In this document: positions 54,063 through 64,000 of the stretch, piece by piece | How the letters are laid out: each line of letters opens with the position of its first letter | Position numbering within the stretch: the first letter of the stretch is position 1 | The notes under the pieces: generated by a model | What the model was told of the DNA's origin: nothing | Databases searched by the model: none | What the model saw: only the letters and a program-made list of their open reading frames with translations | DNA from: Alphaproteobacteria bacterium | GTDB taxonomy: Bacteria > Pseudomonadota > Alphaproteobacteria > JANSWW01 | DNA: 64,000 nucleotides | Direction: 5' to 3' | NCBI GenBank assembly: GCA_024743275.1 | Contig: JANSWW010000008.1 | Location: forward strand, 186,001-250,000 | Position numbers and translations under genes: made by a program

Positions 54063-55613
54063 TTACGGTTCTCCGGTTCCAATCTCCTCCTTGCGTTTGG
54101 CGATATAGGCGTCGAGAGCCTCGCGCCGATCCGGCGCCATCGCCGGCTGTTCGTATTCCTGAAGCGCCCTTTGCCACAGCTCCGTCGCCCGGGCCGCCGT
54201 GTCCTTTTCGCCGTCCAGCGCCCAGGCCTCGTAGTTCTGCCAGTTGGACAGCATCGGCTGGTAGAACGCGGTCTCGTAGCGTTCCATCGTATGCGCTTCG
54301 CCGAAGAAGTGGCCACCGGTCGGCACGCCTTTGATCGCGTCGAAGGCCAGGGTGTCTTCAGTGACCTCGATGGGGTCCAGGAAGGCGATCATGTGCTGAA
54401 GCATCTCCACGTCCATGATCAGCTTCTCGAACGAGGCGGTCAGGCCACCCTCGAGCCAGCCCGCGGCGTGATAGGCGAGATTGGCGTGGCCCAGGACACA
54501 GGACCAAAGCGCCATCTGGGTTTCGTAGGCGGCCTGTCCGTCGGCCACGTTGGAGGCGTTGGTGGGCGACGCGCGGTAAGGCAGGCCATAGCGCCGGGCG
54601 AGCTGGCCGCTGGCGATGTTGGCCTTGGTGTTTTCCGGGGTGCCGAAAGCCGGCGCGCCGGAGCGGAGATCCACATTCGAGGTGTAGGCGCCGTAGAACA
54701 CCGGCGCGCCGGGCTTCACCAACTGGGTGAGCGTGACGCCGAACAGGGCCTCCGCGTTCTGCTGCGACAGGGCGCCCGCCAGCGTGACCGGGGTCATCGC
54801 CCCCATCAGCGTGAACGGCGTGACCGCGATGGCCTGACCGTTGGACGCCATGGCGATCATGCCCTCGGCCATCGCCTCGTCGAAGCGGCGCGGGCTGTTG
54901 ACCGAGATGATGGTGGTCACCCCCGGCGACTCCGCCATCTCCTCGACCGAGATGCCCCGGCTCAGGGCCATCATGCGGATGCCGTCCAGCGCCCTGCCGG
55001 CGCCGATGGCGGTGACGTGAAAGCAGCGGTCCGAAAAGGTGAGGTTGGCGTTGTAGGTGTCGAGATGGCGGTTGTTGGCCGGCAGTTCCATCGGGGCGAC
55101 CACCTGGTTGCCGAGGATGTGGATCGCGTTGAAGTGGTGGGCCAGGCGAATGAAGTTCTCGTAGTCGGCCAGGTTGCCCTCGCGGCGGCCGTTGATCCGG
55201 TCGTGGGTGTTCGGCGGCCCGGCCACCAGGGAAAAGGCGAGTGTGTTGCCGCCGAAGGTCAGCTTTTTCCCGGCGACGCGGGAGGTCAGGGTGAACGCGC
55301 TCGGGGCGGTGGCGAGCGCCTTTTCGACGATCTCCCGGTCGACCCGCACGGTGCCGGAGGCGTCGTCGACCTCGGCGCCGGCCGCCTTGAAGAGCGCACG
55401 CGCCCGGGGGCTCATCAACTCGATCCCGAGCTCTTCTAGAATGCGCAGGCTGTTCTCGTGGATGGCCTCGACCTGATCGGCGCTGAGGATGGCCATCGGC
55501 GGATAGGGATTGCGGACCTGTTTGAAGGGGATTTGGGGAATAAGGTTCTCGGTCGCGGCCCGGTCTCTCGGGGAATGGCCGGCCCTGCGGCGGCGACCTG
55601 CTCTGGAAGGCAC
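54063..55613 (-). CDS. Trimethylamine methyltransferase family (MttB-like, non-pyrrolysine)
   Basis: This 516-residue protein starts at GTG 55613 with AGAGGAG upstream. MttB-superfamily landmarks are SLRILEELGIELMSPRARAL, FGGNTLAFSLVAGPPNTHD and FTLMGAMTPVTLAGALSQQN. The frame is uninterrupted with no internal amber codon, so it lacks pyrrolysine. Such proteins demethylate quaternary amines like glycine betaine with a cobalamin partner, or related compounds. No corrinoid protein gene is adjacent. The MmgE/PrpD gene upstream on the same strand ends 13 bases before it. Confidence 0.9.
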   Translation of the reverse strand: MPSRAGRRRRAGHSPRDRAATENLIPQIPFKQVRNPYPPMAILSADQVEAIHENSLRILEELGIELMSPRARALFKAAGAEVDDASGTVRVDREIVEKALATAPSAFTLTSRVAGKKLTFGGNTLAFSLVAGPPNTHDRINGRREGNLADYENFIRLAHHFNAIHILGNQVVAPMELPANNRHLDTYNANLTFSDRCFHVTAIGAGRALDGIRMMALSRGISVEEMAESPGVTTIISVNSPRRFDEAMAEGMIAMASNGQAIAVTPFTLMGAMTPVTLAGALSQQNAEALFGVTLTQLVKPGAPVFYGAYTSNVDLRSGAPAFGTPENTKANIASGQLARRYGLPYRASPTNASNVADGQAAYETQMALWSCVLGHANLAYHAAGWLEGGLTASFEKLIMDVEMLQHMIAFLDPIEVTEDTLAFDAIKGVPTGGHFFGEAHTMERYETAFYQPMLSNWQNYEAWALDGEKDTAARATELWQRALQEYEQPAMAPDRREALDAYIAKRKEEIGTGEP

Positions 55614-55626
55614 TTGATACTCTCCT

Positions 55627-57000
55627 CTAGCTGGGGGGATGGAGTTCGGACAAAAGAACGGAAAACGGCATGCCCGCGCGGTCGAGGCCGAGCACGGCGT
55701 CCTCGATACGTCGGGTTCGGGTATCGCCCAGGGCCGGCCGGGCGAACCGGCGGAACTTCTCGACCACCCAGGCGCGGTCCGGCAGGGGCTCCGGACCCCC
55801 CGATGCTTCCACGACCCCGCTTTCGAACCGGCTGCCGTCCTTGAGCACGATCGCGACCTCGGCCAGCCGGCGGGCCGGATAGGCGTCCGACAGGGCGTCG
55901 CTCTCGGTGACCGAGATCCGCCTTATGAGGGCGGTGAGAACCGGATCGGCGAAACGGACGGGATCGATGGCCGCGACCCCGACCTCGCCCCAGGCGAGCG
56001 CCGAGGCGACGGGCCAGGCCAGGGAATACTGGGCCTTGGGAGACGTCTCCGGCACGCCCATGGACATCTCGGTCGCATAGGCGAAGGTCTCGATATGCAC
56101 CCTCTCGATCTGGTCGACGGTGAGCCCGTGCTCGTGCCGAAGCGCGAGGGCGGCGTCGATCGGGGCATGGGCCCAGCGGCAGACGGGGTAGGGCTTGATA
56201 TATTGCTGAACGGTGAGCCAATCGCTGCCCAGGTCCGCCCAGGCGAAGGTGGCGTCCTCGAATTCCAGCGTCGCGGCGGGCGCCCCGGTGAACCCGTCCT
56301 CGGCCAGTAGGCCCGCCATCAGACCGACCGGCGCGCCCATCCCGGTGCCGTCATGAAGCATGGTGGGATTGGCGATCTCCCGCATCATCTGAGAGCGCGG
56401 ACCGTGATATTCGGCGATGCCCAGCGCGTGGCGTAGCTGTGTCCGGTCGAGGTCCAGAAGCCGGGCGGCGATGGCCGCACAGCCGAGGGAGTTCCAGGCG
56501 CCCGAGGTGTGATAGTCCGGCACCGTGGCATGCAAGGCATGGGCGGCCCGGTACCCGACCTCGTAGCCGATGACCATGGCGGCGATCGCCTCCCGCCCGG
56601 TCACGCCACCCTGGCGCTCGGCGAGGGCGTAAAGGGCGGGGAAGAGGGCGGCCCCCGCATGGCCCTTTGATGGCTGCCAGCCGTCATGGGCGTCGAGATT
56701 ATCGATCTGGGTCGCGGCCGCATAGGCGGTTCCGGGGACGGATGCGGGGCGTCCGTCGAACAGCAGCGGCGCCGGCGTTTCGCCCTCTCCCGCGGCCCAG
56801 AAGCGGACCGCATGGTCGCGCGCGATCCGGGACGCGTCGAGATCCCGTGCCCCGGCGGCGACGCCGATCAGATCCAGGATCAGCAGTTTGGCGAAGTCGG
56901 TGACCGGTTCGGGCAGGGATTCGTAGCCGGTCCGGAGAATGAAATCGGCGACGGTATTGTAAACCGCCGTCGGCCCGGTGAGGGCCTGGAACGCCGTCAT
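55627..57000 (-). CDS. MmgE/PrpD family protein (2-methylcitrate dehydratase-like)
   Basis: This 457-residue protein starts at ATG 57000 (MTAFQALTGPTAVYNTVADF). The typical MmgE/PrpD pattern is visible: LLILDLIGVAAGARDLD, DNLDAHDGWQPSKGHAGAAL (HDD-like active-site region), NSLGCAAIAARLLDLDRTQL and PYPVCRWAHAPIDAAL. The family includes dehydratases and isomerases of carboxylic acids. It is followed by the MttB-like gene, 13 bases later. The substrate is unassigned. Confidence 0.92.
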   Translation of the reverse strand: MTAFQALTGPTAVYNTVADFILRTGYESLPEPVTDFAKLLILDLIGVAAGARDLDASRIARDHAVRFWAAGEGETPAPLLFDGRPASVPGTAYAAATQIDNLDAHDGWQPSKGHAGAALFPALYALAERQGGVTGREAIAAMVIGYEVGYRAAHALHATVPDYHTSGAWNSLGCAAIAARLLDLDRTQLRHALGIAEYHGPRSQMMREIANPTMLHDGTGMGAPVGLMAGLLAEDGFTGAPAATLEFEDATFAWADLGSDWLTVQQYIKPYPVCRWAHAPIDAALALRHEHGLTVDQIERVHIETFAYATEMSMGVPETSPKAQYSLAWPVASALAWGEVGVAAIDPVRFADPVLTALIRRISVTESDALSDAYPARRLAEVAIVLKDGSRFESGVVEASGGPEPLPDRAWVVEKFRRFARPALGDTRTRRIEDAVLGLDRAGMPFSVLLSELHPPS

Positions 57001-57166
57001 GCCGCGTATCGCTCCCCCCTTGGTCGCGCCTGCGGAGGGCCTTCGGATGGACCCACTCGTATGTCTAGGCTGACCGGATTGTCGCAGCTTCACTTGCGGC
57101 CATTAGACCGTTTCTGTCGCGTGAACGCAAAAGTACTCGCGGACGCCGACGGTCAGGGGGTGCGCT

Positions 57167-58249
<1,083 letters not shown>

Positions 58250-58335
58250 GGGTGCGTCCCAGTCTCGTCAAAGTCCGTTCTATGGCGTTAACCTATCGTC
58301 AAAAGATAGAGTGTTGAACAGGAGACTGGACCGCC

Positions 58336-59817
58336 ATGCGCATTCTCATCGCGATGATGAAGCACGAGACCAACACCTTCTCACCGGTGGTGACGGATCT
58401 CGACCGGTTCATGGCCTGGAGCGGCTATGTGGGGGAGGACGCCTACCGGGCCTATAAGGGCACCGGCATGCCCTTCGGCGCCTATATCGACATGGCCGAG
58501 GCGGCGGGCCACGAGGTCGTCACCCCGGTCGCGGCGGAGGCGATGCCCTCCGGCCCGGTCAAGCCGGAGGCCTATGCCTTCCTGACCGACAAGATCCTCG
58601 ACGCGGTGCGCGCCGGCGTCGATGCCTGTCTGCTCGATCTGCACGGCGCGATGGTGGCGGAGACGACGGACGACGGGGAGGGAACGTTGCTGGAGGAGAT
58701 CCGCAAGATCGCGCCCGGCATTCCCATCGCCGTGACCTACGATCTACATGCCAATCTGACCGAAAAGATGGTCGAGAATTGCACCTGCCTCATCGGCTAC
58801 AAGACCTATCCCCATATCGACATGGTGGAGGTCGGGACCCAGATCGGCCGTGTCCTGCTCAATCATTTGGACGGGAAATGCCAGCCGGTCATGGCCTGGG
58901 GGAAGCCCCCGGTGCTGGCCCAGACCCTGCGCATGGGCCATGACGACGAGCCGATGAAGTCGCTGATCGCGCTCTGCCGCGAGGCGGAGCAGGACCCCAA
59001 GATCCTGGCGGCCACCGTGTTCGGCGGGTTCCCGTTGGCCGACTTCGCGGAGGCCGGGGCCAGCGTCATCGTGGTCGCCGACGGGGACCAGGCGGCCGCC
59101 GATCTCTGGCGGAACCGGCTGCGGCAGCTCTTGTGGGAGAAGCGGGAGGATTTCGTCTATCGCCACCGGCCCATCGCCGACGCGTTGAGCGAGGCGCATT
59201 CCTTCATCGACGGTCCCAACATCCTGCTCGATCACGCCGACAATGTCGGCTCCGGCGGCACCTCCGACGTGATGACCGTGATCGAAAAGGTCCTCGAAGC
59301 TGGACTGGAGGATGTCGCCGTCGCCGCCGTCTACGACCCGGAGGCGGTCAAGACGCTGCAGCATGCGGGCATCGGCGCGGAGGTCACCCTGCATCTCGGC
59401 GGCAAGACCGACATGCCGTCCATCGGGCTCAAGGGAGAGCCTCTCGAGGTCACCGGCGTGGTCAAGGTGCTCACCGACGGACGGTTCACGGTCCGGGGGC
59501 CGATGTATACCGGCGTCCAGGTCTCGATGGGGCACAGCGCCGTTCTGGAATTACCGGGCAATGTGGAGATCATCATCACCTCCAACCACCACGAGCCCTG
59601 GGACGCCGGGGTCTACACCTCGGTCGGAATCCAGCCGGAGCACAAGAAGTTCCTGCTGCTCAAATCCCGGATCCACTACCGGGCCGGGATGGGGCATCTC
59701 GCCCGGCACACCCTGACCCTGGACGGCGAGGGGGTCACCACGTCCGACAACTCGATCCTGGATTTCCAGAAGGTGCGCCGGCCGATCTTCCCGCTCGACC
59801 GGATCAACGAGGCCTGA
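58336..59817 (+). CDS. M81-family metallopeptidase (MlrC-like)
   Basis: This 493-residue protein is of the MlrC/M81 type. The N-terminus MRILIAMMKHETNTFSPV is conserved, as are DACLLDLHGAMVAE, TYDLHANLTEKMV, GYKTYPHIDMVEVG and LLDHADNVGSGGTSDVM. It is named after microcystinase, but genomic members more often belong to catabolic clusters whose role is unclear. AGGAG precedes the ATG. It follows the divergent threonine aldolase; an MFS exporter follows in the same direction after 101 bases. Confidence 0.92.
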   Translation: MRILIAMMKHETNTFSPVVTDLDRFMAWSGYVGEDAYRAYKGTGMPFGAYIDMAEAAGHEVVTPVAAEAMPSGPVKPEAYAFLTDKILDAVRAGVDACLLDLHGAMVAETTDDGEGTLLEEIRKIAPGIPIAVTYDLHANLTEKMVENCTCLIGYKTYPHIDMVEVGTQIGRVLLNHLDGKCQPVMAWGKPPVLAQTLRMGHDDEPMKSLIALCREAEQDPKILAATVFGGFPLADFAEAGASVIVVADGDQAAADLWRNRLRQLLWEKREDFVYRHRPIADALSEAHSFIDGPNILLDHADNVGSGGTSDVMTVIEKVLEAGLEDVAVAAVYDPEAVKTLQHAGIGAEVTLHLGGKTDMPSIGLKGEPLEVTGVVKVLTDGRFTVRGPMYTGVQVSMGHSAVLELPGNVEIIITSNHHEPWDAGVYTSVGIQPEHKKFLLLKSRIHYRAGMGHLARHTLTLDGEGVTTSDNSILDFQKVRRPIFPLDRINEA

Positions 59818-59918
59818 CGCTGCCGGCGTATGCAGGTCAGCCGTGACCATTTGACGATACCGCCGAAGAGGTGGCCGCGCGATGGTGCCAGTCACTTCTG
59901 CCCTGAATTGCCATCGCG

Positions 59919-61118
59919 ATGCCGCTTGCCGCCACCACACCGCCGCGCCTGATCACCCTGATCTGCTTTACGGCGCTTTCGACCCTCAGCTTGAACATGT
60001 TCCTGCCGTCCCTTTCGACGATGGCGGATGAGTTCGAGGTCGACTACGGCCTTATGACACTGGCGGTCGCCGGCTATCTCGGGGTGACGGCTGTCCTGAT
60101 GCTCGTTGTCGGTCCCCTGTCGGACCGGTTCGGCCGCCGCCCGGTGATGCTCTGGGCGCTCGCCGTCTTTACGATCGCCTCCCTGGTCTGTGCCATGACC
60201 GAGAGCATCGGTGCTTTTCTCGCCGCCCGGGTCTTCCAGGGGGCGATGATCTCCGGATGGGCGATATCGAGCGCGGTGGTGCGGGACACCACGCCGCCGA
60301 AGGAGGCCGCCAGCAAACTGGGCTATATCGCCATGGCGATGGCCGTGGCGCCGATGTTGGGGCCGCTGGCCGGCGGTCTGCTGGACGAACTCTTCGGGTG
60401 GCGCGCGACCTTCCTCACGCTGACCGGGCTCGGAGTGTTGTGCTTCGTTCTGGCGTGGATCGATCTGGGCGAGACGAACAACAATCGGTCCGACACGATG
60501 GCGGCGCAGATCCGACGTTATCCCGGCTTGTTGCGCGCGCGTGAATTCTGGGGCTACGCGGTCTGCATGGCGTTCTCGGTCGGTGCTTTCTATTCCTTCC
60601 TGGCCGGGGCTCCCCTGGTCGCCGTGGGCATGCTCGGGCTGTCGCCCGCGGAACTCGGTTTCTACATGGGCACGGTCACGGCCGGGTTCTCCTTCGGGGC
60701 CTTTCTGTCCGGACGCTATGCGGCAAGGTTCCGCCTCACCACCATGATGATCGCGGGGCGGCTCGTCTCTCTGGTTGGGCTGTCCAGCGCCCTTCTGTTG
60801 TTCTTGCTCGGCCATGGCGATGTGCTGATCCTGTTCGGCGGAACCCTCTTCGTCGGGATCGGCAACGGCCTCACCCTGCCGTCGAGCAACGCGGGCTCCC
60901 TGTCGGTGCGGCCCAAACTGGCGGGCAGCGCCTCGGGCCTGGCCGGGGCCGTTACCCTGGGCATCGGATCCCTTTTGTCGACGCTTTCCGGGACCGCCGT
61001 GGCCGGGAGTCCGGATCCCATGGTCTTGCTCTCGATTCTGATCGCTTGCGTGGTGATCGGCCTGCTGGCGGCCTTGGAAGTCCGCAGGTTGGATCGCAGG
61101 GCGATGGCGGTGGCGTGA
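59919..61118 (+). CDS. MFS drug exporter, Bcr/CflA-type
   Basis: This 399-residue inner-membrane protein has 12 TM helices. The loop 2-3 motif GPLSDRFGRRPVMLWAL and the motif-C-like APMLGPLAGGLLDELFGWR are the signature of Bcr/CflA-type drug/H+ antiporters. The start has no evident ribosome site. It follows the M81 gene in the same direction. Confidence 0.88.
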   Translation: MPLAATTPPRLITLICFTALSTLSLNMFLPSLSTMADEFEVDYGLMTLAVAGYLGVTAVLMLVVGPLSDRFGRRPVMLWALAVFTIASLVCAMTESIGAFLAARVFQGAMISGWAISSAVVRDTTPPKEAASKLGYIAMAMAVAPMLGPLAGGLLDELFGWRATFLTLTGLGVLCFVLAWIDLGETNNNRSDTMAAQIRRYPGLLRAREFWGYAVCMAFSVGAFYSFLAGAPLVAVGMLGLSPAELGFYMGTVTAGFSFGAFLSGRYAARFRLTTMMIAGRLVSLVGLSSALLLFLLGHGDVLILFGGTLFVGIGNGLTLPSSNAGSLSVRPKLAGSASGLAGAVTLGIGSLLSTLSGTAVAGSPDPMVLLSILIACVVIGLLAALEVRRLDRRAMAVA

Positions 61119-61378
61119 AACCGCCTTGCCGCAAAAGAACTTGTAAAAGGTCAGTATGTATGACCATATCCGGGTCGTGGCGCCGCGCGTAGACGACAGA
61201 AACCTGTCTGCGGCCGCCCGAGAGAGAGCCGCTCGCCCCGGAGACAGTCTTCCAAGACGTCCGGGCGCCTTCGTCTTTCTCACCCGAAAGACCGAGCGGC
61301 TGCGCTACGCAAGCTTCTCAAAAAGAAAAAGAACGGACCGCATCACCCATTCCGGGGATCGGTCATGAAAGGATTCCT
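61119..61378 (+). other. Leader region of the RNA helicase, 260 bp
   Basis: No gene is visible. The stretch could be a long 5' leader of the helicase. A 7-bp hairpin GTCTTTC/GAAAGAC occupies 61273-61292, followed by an A-rich segment (CTCAAAAAGAAAAAGAACG). Structured leaders are common on cold-shock DEAD-box helicase mRNAs, but a role here is inference. Confidence 0.4.
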
Positions 61379-62776
61379 TTGACAAAATTTACCGACCTCG
61401 GCCTGTCCGAGGCCATTCTCCGTGCCGTTTCCAAGCAGGGTTACGACACCCCGACCCCGATCCAGGCGAAGGTCATTCCGGCCATGCTCGACGGGCGGGA
61501 CATTCTCGGCATCGCCCAGACGGGGACCGGCAAGACGGCCTCCTTCGTGCTGCCGATCCTGGAAAAGATCATCGCCGCCAAGAAACAGGCGGTGGGCAAG
61601 ACCTGCCATGCCCTGATCCTGGCGCCGACCCGTGAGCTGGCCGCCCAGATCGCCGACAGCGTGCGCACCTATGGCGCCTTCGCCAAGATCTCCGTCGCCA
61701 CCGTGGTCGGCGGCGCCCGGCCCGGACCGCAGGTCATGGCCATGAAGCGGGGCGTCGACGTCCTGGTCGCCACGCCGGGCCGCCTGATCGATCATTGCGA
61801 CACCGGCGTGATCCGGCTCGACCGGACCCATACGGTCGTTCTCGACGAGGCCGATCAGATGATGGATCTCGGCTTCCTGCCGCCGGTCCGCAAGATCCTC
61901 TCCAAGATCCCAGGCGACCGCCAGACCCTGCTGCTGTCGGCGACCATGCCGAAACAGATCAAGGCCCTGGCAAGCGATATTCTGAGTGATCCCGCCGAAA
62001 TCTCCGTGTCACCGGTGTCCCGCCCGATCGACCAGATCGACCAGCGGCTTCACATGGTCGGCCAGTTGGAGAAGCGGGACATGCTGATCGAGATCCTCGC
62101 CGCCGACGACGTCGACCGGGCCATCGTCTTCACCCGCACCAAGCGGGGCGCGGACCGTGTCTGCCAATATCTCGACCGGGCCGGCATCTCGGCCGCGGCG
62201 ATCCATGGCGATAAGAGCCAGGGGCAGCGGGAACGGGCGCTCGCCGCGTTCAAGAAGAGCCGGGTCAAAGTCCTGGTGGCGACCGATATCGCCGCCCGTG
62301 GCATCGACATCGACGATGTCAGCCATGTGGTGAACTACGAACTGCCGAATGTTCCGGAGGCTTATGTCCACCGCATCGGTCGGACCGCGCGGGCGGGCCG
62401 CAGCGGGGTGGCCATTTCGCTCTGCGATCAGGGCGAGACGTCCTATGCCCGGGATATCGAAAGATTGACCGGCACCCGGCTGCTGCCGGACGGGGTCAAG
62501 ATCACCCCGCCGCCGAAGCCGGGCCAGCGGGCCACGCGGGGCAACCAGCCGCAACAGCCGGGCAGCCGGCGCCATCGGGATACGGCCCCCGGGAAACCCG
62601 TCCACGGGAAACCTGCCCACGGGAAACCGGCCCGTGATAACCAGGGTGCTGCAAACCAGGGAGCCGGGAAACCTGCCCATGCGAAGCGGGCGGATACCAA
62701 GCCGGCCCTTAACGACAATGCCCAGCGCAAGCGCCGGCCCAACCGGAACCGGCGTCCGCAACAGGCGGCGGGCTAA
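61379..62776 (+). CDS. rhlE: DEAD-box RNA helicase, RhlE type
   Basis: This 465-residue protein starts at a TTG (61379) six bases after AAAGGA; no ATG gives the family N-terminus. Motifs in order are Q motif (TPTPIQAKVIP), motif I (AQTGTGKT), Ia (APTRELAAQI), Ib (TPGRL), II (VLDEADQMMD), III (SAT), IV (IVFTRTKRG), V (ATDIAARGIDID) and VI (HRIGRTARAGR). The C-terminal ~85 residues are basic and repeat-rich (GKPVHGKPAHGKP), suitable for RNA contact. It probably acts in ribosome or RNA remodelling. Confidence 0.93.
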   Translation: MTKFTDLGLSEAILRAVSKQGYDTPTPIQAKVIPAMLDGRDILGIAQTGTGKTASFVLPILEKIIAAKKQAVGKTCHALILAPTRELAAQIADSVRTYGAFAKISVATVVGGARPGPQVMAMKRGVDVLVATPGRLIDHCDTGVIRLDRTHTVVLDEADQMMDLGFLPPVRKILSKIPGDRQTLLLSATMPKQIKALASDILSDPAEISVSPVSRPIDQIDQRLHMVGQLEKRDMLIEILAADDVDRAIVFTRTKRGADRVCQYLDRAGISAAAIHGDKSQGQRERALAAFKKSRVKVLVATDIAARGIDIDDVSHVVNYELPNVPEAYVHRIGRTARAGRSGVAISLCDQGETSYARDIERLTGTRLLPDGVKITPPPKPGQRATRGNQPQQPGSRRHRDTAPGKPVHGKPAHGKPARDNQGAANQGAGKPAHAKRADTKPALNDNAQRKRRPNRNRRPQQAAG

Positions 62777-63511
62777 CTACTCGGGTGCGGCGGCCGTGAA
62801 TTTGCCGGTGTAGGGTTTTGGGCGGGGGGCCGCATAGCCTCCCGCCTTTGCCGTTTTATAGCCGGCCCCGACGAGGGCCTCGGCCATCTTCACCGCGGCC
62901 ACGACCCCATCCAGGACCACGACGCCGGTCTCGTCGCTCACCCGTTTGGCCAGGTCGACCAGCCCGGCGCAGCCGAGCAGCACGCAATCGGCTCCGTCCT
63001 CGTCCCGCGCCATCTTGGTCAGGGCGATGACCTTGTCGGCGGCCGCCGAGGTCGGGTCCTCCAATTCGAGGACCGGCACGTTGAGCGGCCGGACCGAGCG
63101 CAGATGGCCGCCGAAACCGTATTTGCGGGCCAGCCCCTCCTGCACCGGGACCGAGCGGGGCAGGGTGGTGAGGATGGTGAACCCCCGGCCCAACAGGCTG
63201 GCGGCGTGCATGGCCGCCTCGGCGATGCCGAGCACGGGGCCGCGGGAGATTTCCCGGCAGGCTTCGAGGCCCGGGTCGCGGAAACAGGCGACGATATGGG
63301 CGTCGGCCCCCGCCGCTTCCTCCCGACGGACCAGGTCCAACAGGCCGGGCACGCACCAGGCGCTGTCATATTGGCTTTCGATCGATACCGGGCCGTCCGC
63401 AGGATTGGTGGCGACGATCTCGGTGCTGGGGGCGGCCACAGCCCGTCCGGCGAGGGCGCAGGCCTCGGTCATGGAGGCGGTGGTGTTCGGATTGCAGAGA
63501 TGGATCTTCAC
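62777..63511 (-). CDS. Asp/Glu/hydantoin racemase family protein
   Basis: The protein has 244 residues from GTG 63511, which overlaps the upstream stop codon (GTGA). Landmarks are VKIHLCNPNTTASMTEACAL at the N-terminus, AHIVACFRDPGLEACREISR (first active-site Cys region) and GADCVLLGCAGLVDLAKRVS (second Cys). These enzymes racemise hydantoins or amino acids through two cysteines. The gene pairs with the PRMT-like gene upstream on the same strand. Confidence 0.85.
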   Translation of the reverse strand: MKIHLCNPNTTASMTEACALAGRAVAAPSTEIVATNPADGPVSIESQYDSAWCVPGLLDLVRREEAAGADAHIVACFRDPGLEACREISRGPVLGIAEAAMHAASLLGRGFTILTTLPRSVPVQEGLARKYGFGGHLRSVRPLNVPVLELEDPTSAAADKVIALTKMARDEDGADCVLLGCAGLVDLAKRVSDETGVVVLDGVVAAVKMAEALVGAGYKTAKAGGYAAPRPKPYTGKFTAAAPE

Positions 63512-64000
63512 GCGGCGGGCTGCTCTTCCGTCTTCTCGTCCTGGGGGATCCAGGTAACGTCCCAGCCATGATGATGGGTCGCCCCCAGCCGGTCCAGTGT
63601 CGCGGTGATCCTTTGGCCCTTTTGGACCGGGACCGGCGGCTGGCACGGTTTGAAGAAATGGAACCAGCTGCAATCCTGGCGGCATTTGTTGTCGACCCAG
63701 ATGCCGTCGACCAGCTCCGCCTCGAAGAAGCCCCAGAACCCGTCGAGCGCGCCGTCCCGGTCGATCGTGAACTCCGCCGTCCAGCTTTCCGGATGCGGGT
63801 CCGGGGTGATCCCGGGTGCCACCTCCTCCAGCAGAACCGGCGGGGCGAGCGGGCGCTGCGGCCGCCGGAGATCGATCGAGGTCGTGAGATTCTCCGTGCT
63901 GATCTCCAGGGCCGGGGAGAAGTCGAGACCGTCGATGGTGGTCCGCCACGCGCCGAGGAAGGCGTCGGTCAGCATGAGGGGTTGAAGGTACATCTTCACC
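63508..64000 (-). CDS. Partial protein methyltransferase-like (PRMT C-terminal barrel)
   Basis: At least 163 residues of the C-terminal part are visible; the 5' end lies outside the window, so the Val/Met at the edge is probably internal. The segment DGFWGFFEAELVDGIWVDN, then FHFFKPCQPPVPVQKGQRI and HGWDVTWIPQ, recalls the beta-barrel that follows the SAM domain in protein arginine methyltransferases. The SAM-binding core would be upstream and cannot be seen. It is coupled to the racemase by a 4-base overlap. Confidence 0.5.
   Translation of the reverse strand, partial: VKMYLQPLMLTDAFLGAWRTTIDGLDFSPALEISTENLTTSIDLRRPQRPLAPPVLLEEVAPGITPDPHPESWTAEFTIDRDGALDGFWGFFEAELVDGIWVDNKCRQDCSWFHFFKPCQPPVPVQKGQRITATLDRLGATHHHGWDVTWIPQDEKTEEQPAA

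Noticed and set aside
54063..55613. Pyrrolysine-containing MttB
   Set aside because: The frame is continuous without an internal amber codon, so it is the non-pyrrolysine type.
62577..62640. Tandem repeat in the helicase C-terminus as a CRISPR-like array
   Set aside because: The repeats are short, in frame and encode GKPxHGKP; there are no spacers.

Overview
This 64 kb, GC-rich window is chromosomal DNA from an alphaproteobacterium, most likely a marine member of the Rhodospirillales in the broad sense. The evidence is the flagellar gene order (dksA, flgH-A-G-F, fliL-M, motE, cheY-Z, fliP-O, flgB-C-fliE-Q-R-flhB), a CckA-type kinase beside flhB, recA-alaS immediately after, and an NADP-type isocitrate dehydrogenase. 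No rRNA, tRNA, IS element, prophage or CRISPR array was seen. Coding density is high and nearly all genes are intact.

Layout. 1-22 kb is a large flagellar and motility island. A minus-strand flgF-flgG-flgA-flgH operon and a plus-strand flgB-flgC-fliE-fliQ-fliR-flhB-cckA operon each start with an almost identical sigma-54 site (TGGCACG-N4-KTGCT). Between them lie fliL-fliM, a DUF6468-like gene, a MotE-like gene, cheY-cheZ, two MotB-like genes with a 1192-residue secreted TPR protein, and a divergent fhlB-orphan-fliO-fliP group. 21-26 kb is recA (with SOS-box-like direct repeats), alaS, and a MoxR/VWA pair. 27-35 kb holds a methyltransferase-like membrane protein, a LysE exporter and a six-gene glycosylation cluster (DPM1/GtrB-type GT2, two SAM methyltransferases, GtrA, a second GT2, a polytopic GT-C-like protein). 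35-45 kb contains an orphan protein with internal repeats, an enolase-superfamily enzyme, a class III cyclase, icd, a LOG protein, cytochrome c', a LysM protein, a BenE transporter divergent from a GntR regulator, and a CDP-alcohol phosphatidyltransferase. 45-51 kb is an RND efflux pair, with a REP-like palindrome between its two genes, and a methyltransferase.

51.4-54 kb is the part most worth following up. Two small paralogous proteins there end in a flagellin-like C-terminal helix motif. The larger one has a perfect sigma-54 promoter matching those of the flagellar operons 36-50 kb away, and each gene is followed by its own terminator. Next to them is a two-TM protein whose C-terminal part loosely resembles FliL. 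54-64 kb is catabolic: an MttB-family methyltransferase, MmgE/PrpD, threonine aldolase, an M81 peptidase, an MFS exporter, a RhlE-type helicase, an Asp/Glu racemase-like protein and a truncated PRMT-like gene at the window edge.

All functional calls come from reading sequence motifs and remembered family features. No database search was run.
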